Source: Candidatus Woesearchaeota archaeon
GTDB lineage: Archaea > Nanobdellota > Nanobdellia > Woesearchaeales > GW2011-AR4
DNA: 31,811 nucleotides
Direction of reading: 5' to 3'
Assembly: GCA_016185875.1 (NCBI GenBank)
Contig: JACPMS010000042.1
Location: 1-31,811 of the forward strand
The stretch's first letter is position 1, and every line of letters begins with the position of its first letter. Shown in pieces: positions 8,162 to 17,012 of the stretch. The notes beneath the pieces are model-generated. The model was given only the letters and a program-made list of their open reading frames with translations, searched no databases and had not been told where the DNA came from. The position numbers were made by a program, and so were the translations under genes.

Positions 8162-8995
8162 ATGAATATAGCAATCATCTCATCCTCCAAAGACCCTGCA
8201 GGCATCAACATAAGAAATAAGTTGATTGAGTTGTTTAATTTTGAGAAAGCTAACGGGAACTTTGATGATAATCCAATATTTCAATACGATAAAATCCAAA
8301 ACAAAATCATAAAATCATATTTAATCAATGAAGACTTGATTTTTGCAGAAAACATTGACGAAAAAATCAAAGCTGACATCTTTGTTTTCGCTTCAAAGCA
8401 CCGCTCAAAGGAAAATACGCCTTCTTTTACTGTTCATTCAATCGGCAATTGGGGCAAAGCAGAGTTTGGCGGGCAGGAAGGAAAGTTATGTTTCAGTTCT
8501 GCAATATTATTGAAAAACTTGTTTATCGAATTGAATAATGCTGCAAAAGACACAAATTATGAACTCGCAATGGAAGCAACCCATCACGGCCCATTTGTTG
8601 AGAAGCCGGCTGTTTTTGTTGAGATAGGAAGCACGGAAAAGGAGTGGAATGATGTAAAAAACGGAGAGATTATTTCCAAGACGATAATGAAGGGGTTAAA
8701 CAGCCAAAATCAGGAATATAACATTGCTGTTGGGATTGGCGGACCGCATTATTGCAGTAATTTCAATAAAATTGCTTTAAGAACAGATATTGCAGTTTCA
8801 CATATCTGCCCGAAATACCGTCTTGATAAACTAAATGAAGAGTTAATAAAACAATCAATTGCAAAAACAGTTGAGAAGGCTGATTTTGTTTTACTGGATT
8901 GGAAAGGATTGGGGACGGAAAAGCAGAGGATTTTGAATTTATTGAAAAGTTTGGATTTGGAAGTTAAGAGAACCGATAGGATTTTAATGGGTTAG
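8162..8995 (+). CDS. dtdA: D-aminoacyl-tRNA deacylase (archaeal DTD2/GEK1 type)
   Basis: A 277-residue enzyme that hydrolyses D-amino acids wrongly attached to tRNA, a translation quality-control step. The DTD2 family is shared by archaea and plants. Family motifs are visible: an N-terminal IISSSKDPA segment, FASKHRSKE, the HSIGNWG segment, EATHHGP, GGPHYC and SHICPKY. The length is normal for the family. The 3' end overlaps the convergent gene at 8992-9576 by 4 bp. Confidence 0.93.
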   Translation: MNIAIISSSKDPAGINIRNKLIELFNFEKANGNFDDNPIFQYDKIQNKIIKSYLINEDLIFAENIDEKIKADIFVFASKHRSKENTPSFTVHSIGNWGKAEFGGQEGKLCFSSAILLKNLFIELNNAAKDTNYELAMEATHHGPFVEKPAVFVEIGSTEKEWNDVKNGEIISKTIMKGLNSQNQEYNIAVGIGGPHYCSNFNKIALRTDIAVSHICPKYRLDKLNEELIKQSIAKTVEKADFVLLDWKGLGTEKQRILNLLKSLDLEVKRTDRILMG

Positions 8996-9576
8996 GCTGC
9001 TTTGTTAAATGTACCCCCTTCTGTTGCAGTCTGCTGATATTCTTTTCTTAGCAGCCCCATTTTCTTGGATAATAGCTGATATTCCGTGATTATATGCTGG
9101 TGCAGGATTGTTTTAAGCTCTGGTATCTTACTTACCAATGCCGTTATTATTGGGTCTTGAACTGGCAAATCAAGAATATACCTATCGATCATCGGGCTGA
9201 TTTTTTCCATAAGCTTCATTGCAGTCGGGACATCAGTTGTTTCCTTCCATAAAAGTTCAAGAGCCTCAACTATGGTGCGGTAGTCACTTTCCCGCTCGGC
9301 TAAACTTATTCCATGCTGTTCTGTATTGCGGCGCAGTTGAGAAATTGCCTCATACAAATGAATAGCTGTTTTATGTATCTTATTTTCGTCTTGTCGAACT
9401 TCTATGTCCAGATTTCGCAATTGTCTGTCTTCTCCAATCATCTGACGTGCCAAGCTAGGTCTGTCACCTGCTGACTTTCTTATTAATGACCATATAATAA
9501 TTACAGCAACAACAATGCCTACTGCTCCACCAATATACCCTAGGTTACTACCACTAAGATAATCTTCAACTGCCAT
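8992..9576 (-). CDS. Membrane-anchored helical protein of unknown function
   Basis: A 194-residue protein with one membrane segment at about residues 13-33, followed by a long, charged, mostly helical region, part of it probably coiled coil. By the positive-inside rule (RKSAGDRPS after the helix) the large domain should face the cytoplasm. I do not recognise a family. A TATA-like TATTTAAAG about 25 bp upstream of the ATG suggests its own leaderless transcript. It lies between dtdA (convergent) and the L11 gene. Confidence 0.65.
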   Translation of the reverse strand: MAVEDYLSGSNLGYIGGAVGIVVAVIIIWSLIRKSAGDRPSLARQMIGEDRQLRNLDIEVRQDENKIHKTAIHLYEAISQLRRNTEQHGISLAERESDYRTIVEALELLWKETTDVPTAMKLMEKISPMIDRYILDLPVQDPIITALVSKIPELKTILHQHIITEYQLLSKKMGLLRKEYQQTATEGGTFNKAA

Positions 9577-9640
9577 AAATTAAACTCTTTACAACTAAAC
9601 TTTAAATACTTTATCAAAATAAAATAAAAAAGAAATCAGT

Positions 9641-10435
9641 TTATCTCTTCCTCTCTTCCTTCTTTGGGGCTTCTTTCTTTGCTTCAGCTGCCGGTGCTGC
9701 TCCTGCTGCAGGCTTTGCCTCTGCTGCTGCAGCTGCCGCGCCCTCAATTGGCAGCAATTCCTTAATCATGTCGTCTGGAATGCCTGACAGCACAAGCTTT
9801 GCCTTGATTTCCCCTCTGGCCTTGCCAGCCATTGAAGCAATAATCTCCTTGGCAATCTTCTCAAACTCTGCCTTCTTCTTCGCAAGCTCTTCTGCAAGCC
9901 TTTTCTTCTCTTCCTCAAGCTTCGCAAGCTCTTCTGCTGTAAGCTCAGTCTTTTCGAGCCTGATTTCCTCGTCAAACAATCCTGATTCAACATCCTTCAT
10001 AGTTTCCTTTGCAGGCTTGCCCTCAACCAGTATGCCCATTGACTGGCATGTTCCAATCACTTCCTTAACCTTTTCCTTTAATGACTTGCCTAATGTTGCT
10101 GTTTCCTTCATCTTGGCTATTTTGATGACCTGCTCGATAAGAATGTCAGCGACCATCTCGTGCTTTGCCTTGCCAGAGCCTTTTTCCAAATTGGCTTCTT
10201 TTTTTATCAATCCAGAGGCCGGAGGGGTTCCGATTACAATCTCGTATTGTTTTGTTTCCCTGTCTATGAAAATCTTGACAGGCACCTGCATGCCCTGAAA
10301 TGAAGATGTCTTTTTGTTAATGTCAGATACAACCTGCCCTATGTTGACACCCATTGGGCCCAATGCAGGTCCAAGCGGCGGAGCAGCAGTTGCTTTTCCG
10401 CCTTCAACCAAAACCTCAACTTTTTCCTTTGGCAT
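9641..10435 (-). CDS. rpl11: Ribosomal protein L11 (uL11) with long C-terminal extension
   Basis: L11 forms the base of the ribosomal stalk with the GTPase-centre rRNA and helps recruit elongation factors. The core (about residues 1-157) is ordinary, with the Pro-rich switch PPLGPALGPMGVNIG and the C-terminal rRNA-binding domain. The protein then continues to 264 residues, about 100 more than usual in archaea. The extension is a charged coiled coil (158-200), a short helical segment (200-232), an Ala/Pro/Glu tail (232-252) like the flexible hinge of stalk proteins, and a basic end. The normal neighbour rpl1 is absent downstream. A TATA-like box overlapping the end of spt5 suggests its own promoter. 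Confidence 0.95.
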   Translation of the reverse strand: MPKEKVEVLVEGGKATAAPPLGPALGPMGVNIGQVVSDINKKTSSFQGMQVPVKIFIDRETKQYEIVIGTPPASGLIKKEANLEKGSGKAKHEMVADILIEQVIKIAKMKETATLGKSLKEKVKEVIGTCQSMGILVEGKPAKETMKDVESGLFDEEIRLEKTELTAEELAKLEEEKKRLAEELAKKKAEFEKIAKEIIASMAGKARGEIKAKLVLSGIPDDMIKELLPIEGAAAAAAEAKPAAGAAPAAEAKKEAPKKEERKR

Positions 10436-10490
10436 TTTTTATTGGTAATTTTAATTCTAATTTATGTAACAAACCTTCATTTAAAAACCT

Positions 10491-10994
10491 TTACAAGGAT
10501 TCTTCTCCGCTTTCTTCCTCCTTGGCAGGCGTTGTGTCTGTCTCCCTTCTTACAACCTTGACTGCGTCCATCTTTACAGTCAATGGTATAGGCACCGCAG
10601 CTTCAAGAAGCTCAACAACAACTTCTTCTTTTGTCTTGTCGATTCTTGTCACTTTTGCATTTTCCCTCTTGAAAGGGCCTGATATGATTTCAACAATGTC
10701 ATTCTTTTGTATGTTCATCTCGTGCTTTACCTGCTCAAGCATGTGCTCTATCTCAGAGTATTTGACAGGATGCGCTAAAATTCCCCTTGCATAAGGAATG
10801 TTGAAGGCAGCCTGCTCTGCATCTGTTTTTGTTGCAGCCTCTATGAAAATATAACCGCGCATTCCATGGGGCCTTATTACAGAATAAACCTCAATCTTTT
10901 TCTTTATGGCATTGCTTGTAACAAAATCCATGACTTGATCTTCCCTGTTTGCAGTTGTCCTCAATGCAAATATTGTCTCGTCTTCGCGTGTCAT
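10491..10994 (-). CDS. spt5: Transcription elongation factor Spt5 (NusG family)
   Basis: A 167-residue Spt5. With Spt4 it clamps RNA polymerase on DNA and raises processivity. The NGN domain covers about residues 5-90 and includes RPHGMRGYIFIEA. The KOW domain covers about 95-150 and includes NDIVEIISGPFKRENAKV. The acidic tail is short. The neighbours secE upstream and rpl11 downstream are the classic archaeal arrangement. Two TATA-like boxes on the minus strand, near 11037-11047 and 11060-11070, indicate transcription separate from secE. Confidence 0.94.
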   Translation of the reverse strand: MTREDETIFALRTTANREDQVMDFVTSNAIKKKIEVYSVIRPHGMRGYIFIEAATKTDAEQAAFNIPYARGILAHPVKYSEIEHMLEQVKHEMNIQKNDIVEIISGPFKRENAKVTRIDKTKEEVVVELLEAAVPIPLTVKMDAVKVVRRETDTTPAKEEESGEESL

Positions 10995-11079
10995 TTTAGT
11001 TTACGAACTAGGTTTTTTATTTTGAATAAAAATTTAAGATATATAATACTTTGGATTTTTTACCTGTTTATAAATCTTG

Positions 11080-11274
11080 TTAAAAAAACAGCAGCTTAAT
11101 CATCTGCACGACAAACCCAATCAACCCGATTATCAAGATTCCCAAGCCGCTCACCTTGACTATTGTCCTGAACTCAATCGCATCCGGCTTTTTCGTGACT
11201 TTCAAAACCCTCACTGATTCCTGGAAAAAGGACTTTATTTTGTACTGCCATGATGTGGTATTTTGCTCTTCCAT
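11080..11274 (-). CDS. secE: Preprotein translocase subunit SecE / Sec61-gamma
   Basis: A 64-residue tail-anchored subunit that clamps the two halves of the SecY channel. It has an amphipathic N-terminal helix with the family pattern FxxxxxRVLKVTKKPD and one C-terminal membrane helix (about residues 40-62). The size and its position between ftsZ and spt5 are typical of archaea. Confidence 0.92.
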   Translation of the reverse strand: MEEQNTTSWQYKIKSFFQESVRVLKVTKKPDAIEFRTIVKVSGLGILIIGLIGFVVQMIKLLFF

Positions 11275-11362
11275 TTTAAATATAGGTTTTGCTTAATTTT
11301 TTGGATTATTTTTTATTGCTTTGGTTGTTATTGAAATATTCAGAAATCTTTTATAAATTTAT

Positions 11363-12511
11363 CTAATCCAAAAACTCAATTCCAAGGTGCTGCTCAATCT
11401 CCTTTTTTTTCTTGTCAGCTGTTTTCTTTGTGGAGCCGAATATCTGGGAAGATTTCACCCCAGTTACTATGAGCATTGTCCTTATCGTCTTGTCCATGTC
11501 CTTGTAGATTTGAGCGCCCCAGATGACTCTTGCGTCTTCATCAAGCTTTTCTGTAATTGTCTCAACAACTTTTCTTGCTTCATCAAGCGTCATGTCTTCC
11601 CCGCCAATGACATTAATCAAAGCCCCGTTAGCGCCTGAAATGTCGACATCAAGCAATGGGTTGTTTATAGCTTTCTCGACAGCTTCTATTGCCCTGTTTT
11701 CAGTGTCGCTTTCTCCAACACCAATTAAAGCCACTCCACCGCCTTTCATAACAGCCCTTATGTCTGCAAAATCAAGATTTACCAAGCCAGCTTTTGTCAC
11801 AAGCTCTGCAATGCCTTTGACTGCATTAGTCAATATTTCATCAGCAACCTTGAAAGCAGTGTGCAATGGAAGTTCCGGAGCTAACTCAAGCAATTTATCA
11901 TTGGGAATCACAATCAAGGTGTCTGCAACCTGCTCCATTTTTTCCAAGCCAACGACTGCATTTTCATACCTTCTGTGGCCCTCCATTGAAAAGGGCATTG
12001 TTACAACTCCAACTGTCAAAGCGCCAAGCTTTTTGGCTACCTCAGCAACAACTGGAGCAGAACCTGTTCCTGTCCCTCCGCCTAAGCCGCATGTGACAAA
12101 TACCATGTCACAGCCCTGAAGGGCCTTTTTGATGTCTGTTTCATTTTCACGGGCTGCCTCTTCTCCAAGCCTTGGCTCTGAGCCAGCTCCAAGCCCTTTT
12201 GTGAGCTCCCTTCCTATCAGGATTTTCTTATTTGCTGTTGTGTACAGCAAGTCCTGGGCATCTGTGTTGACAGCTATTGTCTCTGCACCTACAATTCCAA
12301 CTTCGCTCATTCTGTTGATTGTGTTGTTGCCCCCTCCGCCGCAGCCAACAACCTTTATCGTAGCCCTTTGCCTTGCCAGCAACTGCTCGAGCTCTGCATC
12401 TATGTTTTGCACTTCCTTATCCCGGGGAAGTTGCCTATTATCAATAGAAAGAAGTTTAGGATTATCGTTATGCAATTCAGCTTCCATTGCCTGCTCAATT
12501 ATAGTGGACAC
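11363..12511 (-). CDS. ftsZ: Cell division protein FtsZ
   Basis: A tubulin-like GTPase of 382 residues that forms the division ring. The P-loop-like CGGGGNNT is at 57-64, the tubulin signature GGGTGTG at 144-150, and the T7 synergy loop NLDFAD (245-250) carries both catalytic aspartates, so the enzyme should be active. The C-terminus ends in a short LGIEFLD segment, probably the partner-binding tail. The start is GTG, chosen because a strong GGGTGAG ribosome binding site lies five bases upstream. It is probably an FtsZ1-class protein given its link to secE/spt5; this assignment is inference. Confidence 0.96.
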   Translation of the reverse strand: MSTIIEQAMEAELHNDNPKLLSIDNRQLPRDKEVQNIDAELEQLLARQRATIKVVGCGGGGNNTINRMSEVGIVGAETIAVNTDAQDLLYTTANKKILIGRELTKGLGAGSEPRLGEEAARENETDIKKALQGCDMVFVTCGLGGGTGTGSAPVVAEVAKKLGALTVGVVTMPFSMEGHRRYENAVVGLEKMEQVADTLIVIPNDKLLELAPELPLHTAFKVADEILTNAVKGIAELVTKAGLVNLDFADIRAVMKGGGVALIGVGESDTENRAIEAVEKAINNPLLDVDISGANGALINVIGGEDMTLDEARKVVETITEKLDEDARVIWGAQIYKDMDKTIRTMLIVTGVKSSQIFGSTKKTADKKKKEIEQHLGIEFLD

Positions 12512-12571
12512 AAACTCACCCTTTTATTATCCTTGTTATTATTGCGGAATGGTTTATACTACTATTTAAAT

Positions 12572-13240
12572 TTATTTGTTTTTCTCTTGCGGAATAGTAA
12601 AATCCACTTTTTTTATGCTCGGTATTGAAATCTCGACAATTTTCTTGAACTCTTCCTGTGCCTGACTGGGTATGGTTTCTTTTAGCCTTATTTCTGCTGA
12701 TTCGTCTTTTAACTCTATTTCGGCGTTTTTAATGTGCAAATGCAATTTTAACAGCGAATTCAATTTTTCTTTTGCATCGTCAACAATCCTGTTTATTTTT
12801 ACATCATAGACAATGTCCTTGCCTGCCAAAGGATGGTTGAAGTCTACAAGGCATCTTCCTCCGCTGACAATCTTGACAACGCCAAAAACGCCGTCGATGT
12901 TTAATTGCAAGCCAGGAACCGGCTGTATGTTCTGCTGCCTGAATTTGTTTGTTGGAATAAGCTGTATAAGTTTTGCATTTCTTTTTCCAAAGGCATTCTC
13001 AGAGCTTATCTCAAATGTGTATTCCTTTTCAGTCTCCTTCCCAAGCATCTGCTCGTCAAGAGCCTTTAAAATATTGGCTTCGCCAATGCAGATGACAACA
13101 GGCTCGTAATCTGAGCTCTTGTCATACAATTTGTTATCCTTTGCAATTTTCTCATAAGTTGTGTCAAATACTGCGCTGTCTTCCCTGAGCCTTCCTGTAT
13201 ATTCTATTTCCACAAAATCGTGGTTTTTTATTATTGACAT
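12572..13240 (-). CDS. FKBP-type peptidyl-prolyl cis-trans isomerase (SlyD-like)
   Basis: A 222-residue proline isomerase and chaperone. It has an FKBP core (about residues 1-75 and 125-150), an inserted-in-flap chaperone domain between them (EKEYTFEISSENAFGKRN onward), and a C-terminal extension of about 70 residues found in the longer archaeal members. The motif VDFNHPLAGK is diagnostic. An upstream in-frame ATG at 13276 was rejected because a TATA box (13277-13284) lies on top of it; the ATG at 13240 gives a leader of about 15 nt. Confidence 0.9.
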   Translation of the reverse strand: MSIIKNHDFVEIEYTGRLREDSAVFDTTYEKIAKDNKLYDKSSDYEPVVICIGEANILKALDEQMLGKETEKEYTFEISSENAFGKRNAKLIQLIPTNKFRQQNIQPVPGLQLNIDGVFGVVKIVSGGRCLVDFNHPLAGKDIVYDVKINRIVDDAKEKLNSLLKLHLHIKNAEIELKDESAEIRLKETIPSQAQEEFKKIVEISIPSIKKVDFTIPQEKNK

Positions 13241-13277
13241 ATTGGTAGAAAAATAGTTAGTGGGACAAAGCAACAAT

Positions 13278-13826
13278 TTATAAAGATTTCTGCTTGGTTT
13301 TCACAAACTTTACTATCTTCTCAACAACTTGATTAGGATTTAGTTTTGTCGTGTCAATCACATAATTATACAATTTCTTGTCCAGATAATTCACCCCATA
13401 ATACTTTTTGTACCTTTTCTTCTCGCTTTCCTCCCTTTTTTTGATGTTTGCTGCTGTTTCTTTCAGGCTTTTGCTTTTTTCCTGCTGCCTCCTGTCCTTC
13501 AGGATTCTTTCTGCCCTCACTTTGTCGTCAGCGCTGAGAAAAACCCTTACATCTGCATTTGGGATGAAAAAAGCAGTCAGCCTTCCGTCAACCACAAAAT
13601 TGTCCTTGGTTTTTCCCATTTCTTTCAGCTTGTTGTCCAGCTCAAAATCTATTGACTTGTCCTTTTCAGCCAGTTTGTTAAGCTCAAGCAGAGCCATTCC
13701 CTTTTCTGCTGCCATTGCCCGCATCAAGTCTCCTATAGAATAATGCCTTAGCTTAAGCTTTTCAGACAGCAATCTTGCAATAGTGCTTTTTCCTGAGCCT
13801 GCCTTTCCAGAGATTGTTATTATCAT
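13278..13826 (-). CDS. cmk: Cytidylate kinase, archaeal type
   Basis: A 182-residue P-loop kinase that phosphorylates CMP/dCMP for nucleotide supply. Walker A GKAGSGKST (residues 7-15) is followed by a SIGDLMR segment, the substrate-contacting VVDGRL, and a Lys/Arg-rich lid (RRQQEKSKS onward). The LYNYVIDTTKL motif near the C-terminus is common to archaeal CMP kinases. It sits just upstream of the FKBP gene, but that gene has its own TATA box. Confidence 0.9.
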   Translation of the reverse strand: MIITISGKAGSGKSTIARLLSEKLKLRHYSIGDLMRAMAAEKGMALLELNKLAEKDKSIDFELDNKLKEMGKTKDNFVVDGRLTAFFIPNADVRVFLSADDKVRAERILKDRRQQEKSKSLKETAANIKKREESEKKRYKKYYGVNYLDKKLYNYVIDTTKLNPNQVVEKIVKFVKTKQKSL

Positions 13827-13927
13827 AAATTACTAATTTGGCAATTGGTTTATAATATTTTGTTTTTTTGAATGGGATTTTTAGCCAATAACAACATTTT
13901 TAAATGATAATTTTTTCTATTCCCTCT

Positions 13928-14791
13928 ATGAAGCAAACATTGCTTGATAAAGTAGGCATCTTTTTGCTGAGGAAAGGGTTTACCATAAAAAATCTGACAA
14001 GGACGTGTTTTGACGCACTTGCAAGAAAAAATGGGCAGATTCTTCTCATAAAGGTTCTTGAGGATGCAAACTCCATCAGCAGGCAGTACACAGAGGAGAT
14101 GATTGCCGTAGCATCATACATAAATGCATCGCCTTTGGTAATAGCGGAAAAAGCAGGAGGGAAACTGGAAAACAACATTGTTTACTCAAGATTTGACATT
14201 TACACTGTGAATTTCAGCACATTTTTGAGCTGCGTGAACAATAAGTTCCCTTTTATCAAGAGAAGCAAGGCTGGATTGACAGCCTCTGTTGTGGGCAGAA
14301 AGCTGAAAGAGAAAAGAGAGGAGCTTGGCTACTCCCTGAATGCACTGTCAAAAAAGCTTGGCGTGACAAGCAGGATGGTAATGAAGTATGAGAATGAAAA
14401 TTCCGAAGTGACAATCAGCAGGGCATTGAAGCTGTATGATTTGTTCGGGGAGAATGTCTTCAACGAAGTCAATGTCTTTGTGCAGCACGAGCAGCTTAAA
14501 AGCAAGTTTGAGACAGAGGTTTCAAGAAAATACGTGGAGCTAGGCTTTGACGCGACTGAAACAAAGAAAACCCCTTTTGACATCATTGCAAGGAAAGGCA
14601 ATGAATTGATTCTCACAGAGGTCAGCGACAAAGTAGACCCGCAAATGAAGTCACTGTCAATGCTGTTGGAAGCTGACAACCTGGTTATTTTCCAGAAGAA
14701 AAAGCCGAAGAACATTCCATCAATGACAAAGCAAGAGTTTTTGGATTTTGAGAAGTCAAATGAACTGGTCAGGTTTTTGAAGGAGTTTTAG
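13928..14791 (+). CDS. Archaeal XRE-family HTH transcriptional regulator
   Basis: A 287-residue protein with a Cro/C1-type helix-turn-helix in the middle (LKEKREELGYSLNALSKKLG onward, about residues 128-180). The flanking N- and C-terminal domains resemble each other (FDALARKNGQILLIKV against FDIIARKGNELILTEV), as in the widespread archaeal HTH-type regulatory protein family. The target is unknown. The start at ATG 13928 fits a TATA-like TTTTTAAATG about 25-30 bp upstream and gives a leaderless mRNA; the in-frame ATG at 13904 overlaps that box. The last 23 bp overlap the convergent gene at 14769-15212. Confidence 0.8.
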   Translation: MKQTLLDKVGIFLLRKGFTIKNLTRTCFDALARKNGQILLIKVLEDANSISRQYTEEMIAVASYINASPLVIAEKAGGKLENNIVYSRFDIYTVNFSTFLSCVNNKFPFIKRSKAGLTASVVGRKLKEKREELGYSLNALSKKLGVTSRMVMKYENENSEVTISRALKLYDLFGENVFNEVNVFVQHEQLKSKFETEVSRKYVELGFDATETKKTPFDIIARKGNELILTEVSDKVDPQMKSLSMLLEADNLVIFQKKKPKNIPSMTKQEFLDFEKSNELVRFLKEF

Positions 14792-15212
14792 AATTCTGAT
14801 AAGCTGAATAAAAGACCCTCATTAATTTTAGGAATGGGTCATTTCTATTTGTAGTGTAAACACCCTCAATCATTAAAGTTCGTTTGCCTTTATGGTCAGT
14901 TTTGATAGCTCTCGGAAAAGATTCATCTAGGATATAAACACTCGCAAAATAGTGATAATCACCAAAAAACAATCTTCTGTAATTGAATTCTATACCCCTA
15001 TCAATATCACCACTATTATTTAATTTTTGTCTTATTTTATAATTTCTAGATTTAGGTATTTCATGCTCTAGATTTTCCAGAATAACTTCTGCAACACTCT
15101 CGTCTAATAAGAACTTGTATCTTCTAAGAGTTGGAGAATCTTCGTCTTTCTCACGCAGTATACCATCACTTTCTGTATTTTTTAAGATGCCATCTAACGT
15201 CAAATGTTTCAT
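14769..15212 (-). CDS. Hypothetical protein
   Basis: A 147-residue soluble protein, mixed alpha/beta by eye and rich in charged and aromatic residues (RRLFFGDYHYFASVYI). No signal, membrane segment or known motif. A TATA-like GTTTAAAAATAA about 25 bp upstream supports its own leaderless transcript, divergent from the thermosome gene. It overlaps the 3' end of the XRE regulator by 23 bp on the opposite strand. Function unknown. Confidence 0.6.
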   Translation of the reverse strand: MKHLTLDGILKNTESDGILREKDEDSPTLRRYKFLLDESVAEVILENLEHEIPKSRNYKIRQKLNNSGDIDRGIEFNYRRLFFGDYHYFASVYILDESFPRAIKTDHKGKRTLMIEGVYTTNRNDPFLKLMRVFYSAYQNSKTPSKT

Positions 15213-15285
15213 TAGTATAATTTAAACTCAATTATTTTTAAACCTTTCCATTCTTTACTTTTATTTAGTAACGACAAAAAAACAA

Positions 15286-15298
15286 AACCTTTATATAG
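15286..15298 (+). promoter_or_regulatory. TATA box and BRE of the thermosome gene
   Basis: AAACCTTTATATA matches a purine-rich BRE followed by a strong TATA box. The predicted start is near 15320. A GGTGG ribosome binding site precedes the ATG at 15332. Confidence 0.7.
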
Positions 15299-15331
15299 AA
15301 CCAAATATGCACAATTTTCGGTGGTTTTATA

Positions 15332-16945
15332 ATGAATCAAGTACAGCCAATATTCATATTGCCGGAAGGCACGCAGAGAAGCGTAGGAAGAGACGCGCAA
15401 AGAACTAACATAATGGCTGCCAAGATAGTGGCAGAAACTGTCAGAACAACTCTTGGCCCAAAAGGAATGGATAAGATGATTGTTGACAGCATGGGAGATG
15501 TTACTGTTACAAATGACGGAGTTACAATTCTTGAGGAAATGCAGATTGAGCATCCTTCAGCAAAGATGATTGTTGAGGTTGCAAAAACACAGGAAGATGA
15601 GGTTGGATTGGCTGGAGAGTTATTGAAGAATGCTGAAGAGCTTCTGGATAAGGATGTGCATCCTGCAATAATCGCCAGAGGATTTAGATTGGCTGCAATC
15701 AAAGCCAATGAAATTCTGGAAAACATATCAGAGCCTGTCTCTGAAAAGGACGACAAAATGCTGAAGCAGATTGCAATGACTGCAATGACAGGCAAGGGCG
15801 CTGAAACTTCAAAAGAAAAGCTGAGCGAAATAACTGTAAAGGCTGTGAAGGATGTCATGGAAAAAGCAGGCAATGGCATAGTGATTGATAAAGATAACAT
15901 AAAGCTTGAGAAAAAAGCTGGAGGCAGGGTTGATGAAACAGAGCTTGTGCAGGGGATTGTTCTTGACAAGGAAAGGGTTCATGCAACAATGCCTAAATCC
16001 GTCAAAAATGCAAGAATCTTGCTGCTGGATTCTGCGCTTGAAATAAAAGACACTACAACAAGCGCGAAAATAAAGATAAAAAATCCAATGCAGATGCAGA
16101 CTTTTCTGGACCAGGAAGAAAAAATGCTGAAAGACATGGCTGAAAAGATTGCCAAGCTGAATGCAAATGTTGTTTTCTGCCAGAAGGGCATTGATGATGC
16201 TGTGCAGCACTATCTTGCCAAGAAGGGGATTTATGCTGCTAGGCGTGTCAAGGAGTCTGACATGAAAGCCTTGACAAAAGCTACAGGCGCATCAATAGTG
16301 TCAAATCTTGATTCTGTCAGCGAGAAAGAGCTGGGAAAAGCAGGATTAGTTGAGGAAGTTAAGATAGGAGATGACAGCATGACTTTTGTTAGGGAATGCA
16401 AAAACCCGAAGTCTGTCACTATTTTAGTAAAAGGCTCGACAAAGCATGTTGTTGACGAAATAAAAAGGGCAATGGACGATGCGATTGGGGATGTTTCTGC
16501 TGCCCTCAAAGATGGAAGGGTGGTCGCTGGAGCTGGCTCGACAGAGATAGAATTGGCGAGACAATTAAGAAAATTTTCAGAGTCATTAAGCGGAAGAGAG
16601 CAGCTTGCAGCTGATGTTTTTGCAAAAGCGATTGAAATTATACCAAAGACGCTGGCAGAGAATGCCGGCTTGGATTCAATTGATGTTTTGACCGAGTTAA
16701 GGGCTTCCCATGACAAAAAGCAGAAATGGGCCGGAATTGATGTTTTTACAGGCAAGGTTATTGATGCCTGGCACAAAGGAATCATTGAGCCGCTGAAGAT
16801 AAAGACTCAGGCTGTTAGCTCAGCTTCGGAAGTTGCAATCATGATTTTAAGAATTGATGATGTTGTGGCTGGAAGCAAGAAAGAGGCAATGCCCCAGATG
16901 CCTCCTCAAGGCATGGGAATGGGCGGAATGCCTCCGATGATGTGA
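15332..16945 (+). CDS. Thermosome (group II chaperonin) subunit lacking the GDGTT motif
   Basis: A 537-residue CCT/thermosome subunit with recognisable equatorial, intermediate and apical regions and the usual Gly/Met-rich tail (GMGMGGMPPMM). The LGPKGMDKMIVD and TNDGVTILEEM segments are intact, as is the DDA (382-384) that normally supplies the catalytic aspartate. However, the near-invariant GDGTTTAVV nucleotide-binding stretch is missing: the sequence runs DEVG directly to LAGELL (residues 89-98), an in-frame loss of eight residues. The later GGGA motif is also altered, to GAGS (400-403). ATP hydrolysis is therefore doubtful. It may be a non-catalytic subunit alongside an intact paralogue, or the deletion may be an assembly artefact. 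The promoter is strong. Confidence 0.95.
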   Translation: MNQVQPIFILPEGTQRSVGRDAQRTNIMAAKIVAETVRTTLGPKGMDKMIVDSMGDVTVTNDGVTILEEMQIEHPSAKMIVEVAKTQEDEVGLAGELLKNAEELLDKDVHPAIIARGFRLAAIKANEILENISEPVSEKDDKMLKQIAMTAMTGKGAETSKEKLSEITVKAVKDVMEKAGNGIVIDKDNIKLEKKAGGRVDETELVQGIVLDKERVHATMPKSVKNARILLLDSALEIKDTTTSAKIKIKNPMQMQTFLDQEEKMLKDMAEKIAKLNANVVFCQKGIDDAVQHYLAKKGIYAARRVKESDMKALTKATGASIVSNLDSVSEKELGKAGLVEEVKIGDDSMTFVRECKNPKSVTILVKGSTKHVVDEIKRAMDDAIGDVSAALKDGRVVAGAGSTEIELARQLRKFSESLSGREQLAADVFAKAIEIIPKTLAENAGLDSIDVLTELRASHDKKQKWAGIDVFTGKVIDAWHKGIIEPLKIKTQAVSSASEVAIMILRIDDVVAGSKKEAMPQMPPQGMGMGGMPPMM

Positions 16946-17012
16946 AAATCAGAATAGAATAACTAAAACTCATCTACGAAAAATCAATAACCAAACTAGG
17001 ATAGAAAAAAAT

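Noticed and set aside
13241..13276. Upstream start for the FKBP gene
   Set aside because: The gene's own TATA box lies at 13277-13284, so the upstream ATG would fall at or before the transcript start.
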